A stretch of 64,000 nucleotides of DNA from Rapana venosa (Eukaryota; Mollusca; Gastropoda; Neogastropoda; Muricidae), in the NCBI GenBank assembly GCA_028751875.1, contig CM054134.1, positions 68,656,589-68,720,588 of the forward strand, read 5' to 3'. The notes under the pieces are model-generated. The model was not told where the DNA came from. It saw only the letters and a list, made by a program, of their open reading frames with translations, and made no database searches. This document shows, one piece after another, positions 56,690-64,000 of this stretch. Both the position numbers and the translations under genes were made by a program. Every line of letters starts with the position of its first letter. Position 1 is the first letter of the stretch.

Positions 56690-56885
56690 CCTTTTGACAT
56701 TTTCTATGTCACAGTTTTTCCCCCAACTGCTCCACAAAATATTCAGAGTTCTGCACCAAAATGTGCTGGGGATCTTCTGGATGACAGCAATGTCCTCTGC
56801 AACAACGGTGAAATGTTTGATGTCACAGTTTTCCCCAAGGGGCACCACAAAATCTTGAGAGTTCTGCACCAAAATGGGCTGGTAA
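56690..56885 (-). repeat. Two tandem copies of a roughly 115-bp possibly coding unit
   Basis: GATGTCACAGTTTTCCCC, CACAAAATCTTGAGAGTTCT and GCACCAAAATGGGCTG occur twice, about 115 bp apart. On the minus strand one frame is open across both copies (VVPLGENCDIKHFTVVAEDI, AVIQKIPSTFW). Its EDIAVIQKIP segment resembles the unit of the neighbouring 21-bp array. A SINE has inserted at 56886. Confidence 0.6.
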
Positions 56886-57178
56886 GGTAAAGGTAAAGGA
56901 GTCCCATAACCTGTAAGGTCGTAGGGGAGCGAGGCGTCAGAGACCTCACTTCTCTAGGGCCAGCATATTGAGGGCGGCGCCCATCTCCTCTCCCTCGCTG
57001 CTTTACCTTCCCTGACCCTAAAGAGGGCAGGTACCCATTTACAGCTGGGTGAACTGGGGGAACTGTACTGAAGCCAAGGCGCGCAAACGGTCACCCATCC
57101 AACTGGTAACCACGCTCGACGCTGCTTAACTTGGCTGGGGGAAAGCGAGTGCTCCGACCACTGAGCTATCCCGTCCCC
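56886..57178 (-). mobile_element. SINE with tRNA-like 5' end and 5S-rRNA-like segment, copy 2
   Basis: Same family as 7447-7730 and nearly identical, with an extra GCGAGGC near 56928. On the minus strand it begins GGGGACGGGATAGCTCAGTG at 57178; the 5S-like segment is at 57132-57089. It interrupts the repeated block at 56690-57240, since similar sequence (GAGGGCTGGAGATTTTCTTA) resumes at 57181. Confidence 0.85.
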
Positions 57179-57180
57179 TG

Positions 57181-57695
57181 GAGGGCTGGAGATTTTCTTA
57201 ATGATGGCAACGGCAGCGATGTCCTTGGCGGCAGTAAGTCCGCGGTGACGGCAGTGATGTCCTTGGCGATGGCAGCGATGTCCTTGGCGATGGCAGCGAT
57301 GTCCTTGGCGATGGCAGCGATGTCCTTGGCGGTAGCGATGTCCTTGGCAATGGCAGCGATGTCCTTGGCAATGGCAGCGATGTCCTTGGCAATGGCAGCG
57401 ATGTCCTTAGCGGCAGTGATGTCCTCGGTGATATCCTCAGCAATGGCAGCGATGTCCTCAGCGACGGTAACGATGTCGTTGGTGGCGATGTCCTTGATGA
57501 TGGCGGCGATATCCTTGGTGATGGCGGCGATATCCTTGGTGATGGCGGCGATGTCCTTGGTGATGGCGGCGATATCTTTGGTGATGGCGGCGATATCCTT
57601 GGTGATGGCGGCGATGTCCTTGGTGATGGCGGCGATATCCTTGGTGATGGCGGCGATGTCCTTGGTGATGGCAGCGATGTCCTGGTCTTCTTGAT
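57181..57695 (-). repeat. 21-bp minisatellite with open frames, heptad-encoding in one
   Basis: About 23 units of GATGTCCTTGGTGATGGCGG plus C. Twenty-one bases per unit and no stops leave several frames open for up to 230 codons. On the minus strand one frame reads IAAITKD per unit, placing Ile at the a and d positions of a coiled-coil heptad. Another reads TSPPSPR. An acceptor-like TTTTGGCAG|GCCAACATTG lies at the upstream edge (about 57712). Whether any of it is translated cannot be decided here. Confidence 0.85.
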
Positions 57696-58045
57696 GACGG
57701 CAATGTTGGCCTGCCAAAATGCACACATTACAATCATCAGTATCATCATTTAGCAGGCCTACACTTAAGGAAACAGTAGTATCAATACTTATTGTTTTAC
57801 TAACATTACATACATTATGAACATTATTACTCTTGGTAATTAAGGAAAAATAAATGAGCAAAAATTTTCATTTATGTGCCCATTTATCCAGAGTGCCTGT
57901 AATGCTAAAACTTGTCATGGCTATCTCAACACATTTTTTAAAATGTCACACCATTTCAGTCTAGACCTTGGCACTTTTCTCACATGGATAACTCACAAAG
58001 CTTTGGCCTGGGCCATAAAATGGAATAGATGAAGTTTGATGTTAC

Positions 58046-58124
58046 CTCATCACATCCTGGTAACTGACATGTGGTGCTGGATGGTGTGTCTGTTCTTTGA
58101 CACTTAATTCGAGTCATGGAGCTC
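58046..58124 (-). CDS. Candidate cysteine-containing exon, copy B
   Basis: Same acceptor (GCTTTCAG) and donor (GATGAG|GTAACA) as copy A. Encodes SSMTRIKCQRTDTPSSTTCQ then LPGCDE. Differences from copy A are two substitutions near the start, and the frame and cysteines are kept. Confidence 0.45.
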
Positions 58125-58469
58125 CTGAAAGCAATGAAGAAATCATCAGTGACAGGGAAAATGTTCACAGATCTTCTAGCTTAAATCTGATCTCAACTTA
58201 TTGCTGAAGCAATATGTGTACACAACTTCAATTCTTTATGTATCAGCTATATTATCAAAGTTATCTGTAATCAAGTATATTCGCAATTACTATCAAAAGA
58301 TATATAACTTCCCTCTTTTGCTTTATTAGTTCAAATCTAAAATGAATAAATCTTGTCAATTAGGAAATAAAATTCACAAGGATTTTTAAAGCTGTATCAA
58401 AGTTTATATTTGTTTCTATTAGTTCAAGTTTAAAATGATTTGATAACACCAAAGAACAAAAATGTACAT

Positions 58470-58524
58470 TTCATAATTAATTTAACCCACTGCTTGGACA
58501 GCAGTGGGTTCAATTAATTATGAA
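58470..58524. repeat. Inverted repeat, 25-bp arms, 5-base loop
   Basis: TTCATAATTAATTTAACCCA then CTGCT, spacer TGGAC, then the reverse complement with one mismatch. Copy A has only the left half followed by GTCCAGGTTGACC, so the right arm arose in copy B. Confidence 0.92.
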
Positions 58525-58799
58525 TTGACCATGACGGGCTGATCTGACTTCAAACTGAAAAGAATGGATCAACCAAAAACAGACCACCAGTCTGAAATTA
58601 GTTAATCTTGTCAATTAGGGAAAAAAATCAAAAAAATTTTAAACAATATTATAATCACAATTTTTCTCTATTATTTCAAAATTTTAATTATTTGATAACA
58701 CTTTGAAACAAAAATTTCCATTCACTCCATAAAGACCCAAAACATTCATCCTTTTGCTTTCACAGCTCAAATACAACAATGATTTCATACCTTTTTCAA

Positions 58800-58976
58800 G
58801 CTATGGCCATGCCACTCTTTTTGACTCCGTTAATGATGGCTGCCACTGCACACGTGGCACTTGGTCCCAGTCCCACAGCCCCTGAAAGCATGGGAGTCCC
58901 ATCAGTAACACTGAAAATCCAGTTGGTTTTCTTGGACAAACATGACAGTCACCTTCCCATGCTACTTTAAAAGAGA
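58800..58976 (-). pseudogene. Candidate exon, copy B, frameshifted relative to copy A
   Basis: GDCHVCPRKPTGFSVLLMG is shared with copy A, then the frame departs. Two bases fewer than copy A (at GAT-GGG and AAC-GGA) give an alternative frame with SVTDGTPMLSGAVGLGPSAT and CAVAAIINGVKKSGMA ending in a stop before the donor. The donor AAAAAG|GTATGA is retained. Confidence 0.35.
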
Positions 58977-59242
58977 TTGAATTAAGGATTATTATTTCCA
59001 AAGTGTGTGACCATGACCATTTACTTTATTAGCTCAAATATCAACGATTTAATACTTTCAAACATTAAATTTGAAACCAGTACATATTACAGTTTATCTT
59101 TAAGATTTACTTGAATGCAGTTTTAGTAGTTGATAAATCAATCTACAAAATGTATAGAAAGGTTAAGCAAAACACACCAAAAAATGATACAAGGCAACTT
59201 AGAAGAAAAAAAGCATTTAAATGGTTGGTTACTAATGAGATA

Positions 59243-59300
59243 AGCAATTTTCTAACCTGGGTCTTGATCTGCTTCACACAGGCAGGTTCATTGAAATTGC
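59243..59300 (-). CDS. Possible exon end with donor
   Basis: The minus strand reads KHHSCNFNEPACVKQIKTQ to a CCCAG|GTTAGA donor at 59242. The upstream limit is unclear because the neighbouring minisatellite resembles the same sequence (GCCTGTGCCAAAGTCAA against GCCTGTGTGAAGCAGAT). Low confidence. Confidence 0.25.
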
Positions 59301-59319
59301 AGCTGTGATGCTTCCCCTC

Positions 59320-60490
59320 GTTCAGTGACTGATGATGGAACTGGACTTGACTGATGTTCTGGTGTACTGGCTTTGGCACAGGTGATGCTTTCCATTATTT
59401 ATTGATGGTTGGCACTGGACCTGACTGGGGCTGTTGTGGCGATGTGACTGGCATAGGCCATGCTTCCCATCATTCTATTATTGATGGTGCTGGACTTAAC
59501 TGGGGCTCTTCTGGAGTACTGACTTTGGCACAGGCAATGCTTCCCATCATTCAGTGGCTGATGGAACTGGACTTGACTGGTAGTGTTCTGGTGTACCGCC
59601 TTTAGGACAGGCGATGCTTCCTGTTATTCAGTGACTGGGGTGCTGGACTTGACTGGAGCTGTTCTGGTGTGTTGACTTGGGAACAGATGATGCTTCCCCT
59701 CATTCAGTGACTGGTTGGTGCTGGACTTGACTTGGACTTTTGTGGTGGTTTGACTTTGGCATAGGCGGTGCTTCCAATCATTCAGTTTTTTATGGCACTG
59801 GATTTGACTGGTGTTCTGGTGATTTGATTTTGGCACAGGTGATGCTTCCCATCATTCTATTATCGATGACCCTGGACTTGAGTGGGGCTGCTCTGATGTA
59901 TTGACTTTGACACAGGCGATGATTTACACATACAGTTTTTCATGGCACTGGACCCAACTGAAGCTGTTGTGGCGATTTGACTTCGGCAGGGGTGATACCT
60001 CCCATCATTCAGTTTTTTATGGCACTGAACGTGACTGGTGTTGTTCTGGCACATTGACTTTGGCACAGGCGATGCTCTCCATCATTCACTGACAGATGGC
60101 ACTGGACCTGACTGGGGCTGTTGTGGCAATTTGACTTTGGCATAGGCGATGCTTCCCATCATTCACTTTTTGATGGCACTGAACTTGACTGATGGTGTTC
60201 TGGTGTATTGACTTTGGCACAGGCCATGCTTCCCATCATTCTGTTTTTGATGGCGCTGGACCTGACTGGAGCTGTTCTAGTGATTTGACTTTGACAGGGG
60301 CGATTGTTTCCAGCATTCAGTTATTGATGGTGCTGGACCTGTCTGAAGCTGTTCTGGAGTACTGACTTTAGCACAGATGATACTTATTCAATTATTGATG
60401 GTTCTGGACTCGACTGGAGCTGTTCTGGTGTATTGACCTTGGCACAGTTGAGTCTCCACATCATTCACTGGTTGATGGTGCTGGACTTCA
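59320..60490. repeat. Minisatellite, about 77-bp unit
   Basis: About 15 imperfect units of GATGCTTCCCATCATTCAGT, TTTTGATGGCACTGGACTTG, ACTGGGGCTGTTCTGGTGTA and TTGACTTTGGCACAGGC. Unit length varies and is not a multiple of 3 overall, so a continuous repeat protein is unlikely. Confidence 0.95.
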
Positions 60491-60494
60491 ATTA

Positions 60495-61310
60495 TTCTGG
60501 CTTTTATTGTACCTGTTTAAACAGAAGCAAGTCCCAAACTTCAGACCAGAAGATCAAAAATCAGTGAATATTAGAACTACACCATAAATCTACATGACAA
60601 AGAAATCTGCCTGCTGCCAAAGCATTAAAGTAGTACATTGGATTCTTGGTCGTTAGGTTTTGGGTCCAAATCCCATAAGTGGCATACATTTTTGTTGATG
60701 TTGCTTTGTCTAAATATAGTCAGGTCTGACCCAGAGCAAAACTTACGGGTCCAATGGGAAGGCTAGGACCACAAAGTTGAGCATGAAACACTTTACAGAT
60801 GCATCACTAAGTGTTTAAAAAATTACTTGACCAACACTGACGGTGCCTGTGTCTCTCAGGCCTGATTAACACCAGAACATACTTTGAAACAAAAAATCCA
60901 GAATACATCCCTACCAAGCATTCTTAATGTTGGTTAACTTAATGCTTCATGACCATCAAGTATTATGCAGTTTTAAAAAACCCCAACCCAACTGATTTAG
61001 CAGCTCCTGTTGCATTTATCTTGTGATGACATAGACATTTTTTTCACCACTTCCATGCTGGAGACAGGCAGAATAGAGTAACAAGATAAAACACAAATGA
61101 AAACATAGATTCTACCAAAGAGTACTGAAGCATTTTCAAACTGAACAGGCTCCAAGAAAAAGACAGAAAAAGGCAACACAGTCAAACAAACATGGACACA
61201 CAATCCAGACAGAAATTGGCATTCACAGTCACCAAACATGTAGACAAATAGATCATACAAAGGCAGAGACTAGCTCAGGTAGTCGGAAAGATGACAAAAT
61301 GAATGGTACC
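60495..61310. other. Unique sequence, nothing recognised
   Basis: Intron-like AT-rich sequence between the 77-bp minisatellite and the putative exon at 61.3-61.6 kb. No RNA gene or repeat seen. Confidence 0.4.
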
Positions 61311-61325
61311 TGATTTTTCTTTTGT

Positions 61326-61604
61326 CAGGCGTGATGTCACAGCACCTAATGATGGGATTCAAAGGCACTTTCTGGTCTGGTATCATCAGTCCCTTGATGA
61401 GGATGCGTTGGTCGACAGTTTTCTCCAGGCTTGTCCGTCTTCTGCTTGATCAAGATTGACGAGTTGACTCCCATGTGGTCCACACGACTCACAGCCCCAT
61501 GTGATCCAAACAATGACGAACCAGGTTAGGGCCCATATGTAATAAAGGGAGGGAAGATAAAAGCTGAAGGAAATGTCTGGGAAATGACAGGGGCTGGCAG
61601 ACAC
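61326..61604 (-). CDS. Possible first exon of a secreted or membrane protein, frame shift suspected
   Basis: An ATG at 61604 begins MSASPCHFPDISFSFYLPSL followed by a strongly hydrophobic YYIWALTWFVIVWITW and CESCGPHGSQLVNLDQAED, like a signal peptide or anchor. The frame stops at about 61386, but one extra A in the AAAA run near 61420 would continue it as WRKTVDQRILIKGLMIPDQK, VPLNPIIRCCDITPDKRKI to an ATCAG|GTACCA donor near 61311. Exit phase fits the 79-base exons at 58 and 52 kb. No family is recognised. Confidence 0.4.
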
Positions 61605-61885
61605 TCCCTCCTAACGGATGTCTCAAAGATGCCAGAAGGCAACACAGTCGCACTCCCTCCTAACTAACGTCCCAAAGATGCCAGTAGGTGACAGTCACAC
61701 TCCCTCATGACCACTGTCCCAAAGTTGAAGTCACTCTCCCTCCTAACCACTGTCCCAAAGATGCAAGTAGGTGACATAGTCACACTACCTCTTTACCACT
61801 GTCCCAAAGTTAAAGTCACACTCCCTCATAACCACTGTCTCAAAAATGAAGTCCCAATCCTTCCTAACCACTGTCCCAAAGCCTT
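61600..61885. repeat. Minisatellite, CACTCCCTCCTAACCACTGT units
   Basis: Six imperfect units of 40 to 60 bp: GTCACACTCCCTCCTAACCA, CTGTCCCAAAGATGCCAGTA and GGTGACA. It lies immediately upstream of the putative signal-peptide exon on the minus strand. Confidence 0.9.
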
Positions 61886-62409
61886 TGTAGGATATCACTG
61901 GCACCGAGATTGCTTTCCTTTGATCTCTTGTACTAACTTGTGTGTCCCTAGTTTAAATAAATTCTTTCTTCAAGTTTAAATCTAATTTGTGGCTAGTGTT
62001 TATATACTGGTTTTATTCCATCTAATTTTATGGCCATTTCTAACGCTATTTCCTATTCTATCATTTTGGGCTGGATTCTCTTTCTATTGTCTATTGTCTA
62101 ATTGTATTCTTTTAGCAAGGATCAGGGATGCAATCAGGAATTTGGTGCCCAGTGATAAAGGCAACTGACAGGTTAGTAGTCCAATGGCAAAGACCTCAAC
62201 TCTGACAAAGAACTGACACATACATAACAAAAGATGTCCTTCTCTAAACCTGCTCCTGAACCAGCTGTTCAAGGCAGCAGCTGCGTGGCTGGGACTGAAT
62301 TTCTACCTCCTTTCATTTCACTGCCGTTTCCATCCTCGTGAAGAAATGCCATAGGTCAGGAAGACCCCACTCTTGCAAATTAATCACCAGTGCTCTAGCT
62401 ACTCGCAAA

Positions 62410-63525
62410 GCATGTGAATAAGTCTCTGTGAACACCAAGAACTTTGGGATAGCAGAATATCCCCATTCTAAAAACAGGTCAAGTACCAAGAGCTCTGGGG
62501 ATAGCAGAATATCCCCATTTTTGAAACAGGTCAAGTATACCAATAACTCTGGGGATAGAATATCCCCATTCTGAAAACTAAGTTTGACACTATACCGAGA
62601 ACTTTGGGGATAACAGAATATCCCCATTCTAAACCCCATTCTAAATTCTAAGGTCGAAAATACCTAGAACTCCAGGGATAGCAGAATATCCCCATTCTGA
62701 AAACTAGTCGAAAACTCTTGGGATAGCAGAATATCGCCATTCTAAAAACTATACCGAAAACTTTTCAGAATATCCCCATTCTGAAAAATATACTAAATAT
62801 TCAGGGGATAGCAGAATATCCCCATTCTTAAAAGTAGGTCGACTATACCGAGAACACTGGGGATAGCAGAATATCCCATTTCTGAAAACTAAGATCGACT
62901 ATACAGAGAACTCTGGGGATAGCAGAATATCCCTAAAAGCTATGGTCAAATATACTAAGAACTCTGGGAATAGCAGAATATCCCCATTCTAAAAACTAAA
63001 CTGAGAACTCGGGATAGCAGAATATCCCCATTCTGAAAACTAAGATCGACTATGCTGAGAACTCTGGGGATAGCAGAATATCCCCATTCTAAAAGCTAAG
63101 GTCGAATATACTAAGAACTCTGGGAATAGCAGAATATTCCCATTCTAAAAACTAAACTGAGAACTCTGGGAATAGCAGATTATCCCCATTCTGAAAACTA
63201 AGATCAACTATACAGAGAACTCTGGGGATAGCAGAATATCCCCATTATAAAAGTTAAGGTCGAATATACCAAGAAATTTGGGGACAGCAGAATATCCCCA
63301 TTCTAAAAGCTAAGGTCGAATATACCAAGAACTTTGGGGACAGCAGAATATCCCCATTCTGAAAACTAAGGTTGACTATACTGAGAACTCTGGGGATAGC
63401 AGAATATCCCCATTCTAAAAACTATACTAAGAACACTGGGGATAGCAGAATATCCCCATTATAAAAACTATACCGAGAACCTAAGGGATAGCAAAATATC
63501 CCCGTTCTGAAAACTAAGGTCAGAT
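62410..63525. repeat. Minisatellite of hairpin-forming units
   Basis: About 21 units of 40 to 60 bp. Each contains GGGGATAGCAGAATATCCCC, a perfect 7-bp stem (GGGGATA/TATCCCC) around the loop GCAGAA, followed by ATTCTAAAAACTA and a variable linker. The unit at 63122-63141 reads GGGAATAGCAGAATATTCCC, where the stem stays paired after changes on both sides. Confidence 0.95.
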
Positions 63526-63699
63526 ATCTTCCCAAATCCAGATTTCCTTCCTCCATTCCCTACCCTCTAACATTGGACACAACCCAATAATAGCCTTTGG
63601 TGTCTCACTTCATGGAGTTTGTAGCCAGAAGTCCAAAGCTGATGGGAAGTTTCTGAAAAACAAAAAAGTAATCAAACTGGTATGACCATAATTTGATTA

Positions 63700-63740
63700 A
63701 GATAGAGAGAGAGAGAGAGAGAGGGGGGGGGGGGGGTAGT
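63700..63740. repeat. (GA)n followed by poly-G
   Basis: GATAGAGAGAGAGAGAGAGA then about 14 G. Low complexity. Confidence 0.95.
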
Positions 63741-64000
63741 GAGTGAGAGAATGGGTGAGAGAGAGGGCGAACAAGCAGTGCATGGGTGCTTGCTACGTCT
63801 GCTCAAATGCTCGTCTCTGATACATGATAGTTCCTGTGCGTGTTCAGTAAGTAGGGATGTAGGCTAACTGAAAGGGACCTTAACAGGCTACTCTGACCAG
63901 ACGATTTTCCACTGCAGCATTAAGGCTACAACTTGGAGCAGCAGGTCACTGTCAGAAAAGCTCTTCCACCGCCATGTTAAGTCAAAAGAGATCAAAACTG

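Larger units (their letters stand above)
57891..59139. repeat. Segmental duplication, copy B
   Basis: Counterpart of 52095-53733 without the LINE. It contains a private 25-bp-arm inverted repeat at 58470-58524 and small indels relative to copy A. Confidence 0.95.

Noticed and set aside
57089..57132. 5S rRNA gene
   Set aside because: Only the internal control region is 5S-like; the 5' end is tRNA-like and the 3' end is unrelated. It is part of a SINE.
59320..63525. Direct repeats that might suggest a CRISPR array
   Set aside because: Repeats and spacers are not separable, units vary in length and sequence throughout, and the surroundings are eukaryotic. These are minisatellites.

Overview
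The window is animal nuclear DNA. Its genes are split by spliceosomal introns with GT-AG ends, it is full of microsatellites, minisatellites and tRNA-derived SINEs, and coding sequence covers only about 5 percent of it. The SINE modules and protein style suggest a mollusc, probably a gastropod. That is inference; no species marker is visible.

Two genes lie head to head with about 1.9 kb between their first recognised coding exons. On the minus strand (33410 to 5602) is a complete diacylglycerol lipase beta-like gene of 12 coding exons. It has four predicted membrane segments, a GHSLGAG serine-lipase motif and the rest of the catalytic triad on separate exons. On the plus strand (35346 to 48979) is POLG2, the accessory subunit of mitochondrial DNA polymerase gamma, in nine recognised exons ending at a stop and polyadenylation signal. 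From 52 to 61.6 kb there is a less certain minus-strand locus with candidate exons inside a 1.2-kb segmental duplication, plus repeat-rich possible coding sequence.

Mobile DNA: a TTAA-flanked, internally deleted piggyBac element (2376-3850); a 1.65-kb TA-flanked terminal-inverted-repeat element (8109-9763); an intact intronless 317-codon ORF inside a GA repeat (15666-16619); LINE 3' ends at about 20.4, 27.5, 29.3 and 52.6 kb; several SINE families, including one that joins a tRNA-like 5' end to a 5S-rRNA-like segment; and an unidentified insertion flanked by 20-bp direct repeats at 40845-41226.

The most striking pattern is that minisatellites sit on splice sites and are made of splice-site sequence. 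DAGLB intron 6 begins with roughly 38 tandem copies of its own 5' splice junction and ends with an array of 24-bp units resembling its own 3' splice site. A similar acceptor-side arrangement is seen at DAGLB intron 4 and at the POLG2 intron before exon 7. The donor array keeps the reading frame for its first units, so donor choice could add blocks of 10 residues to the lipase. Several conserved exons also carry one-base homopolymer indels, which look more like assembly errors than gene death.
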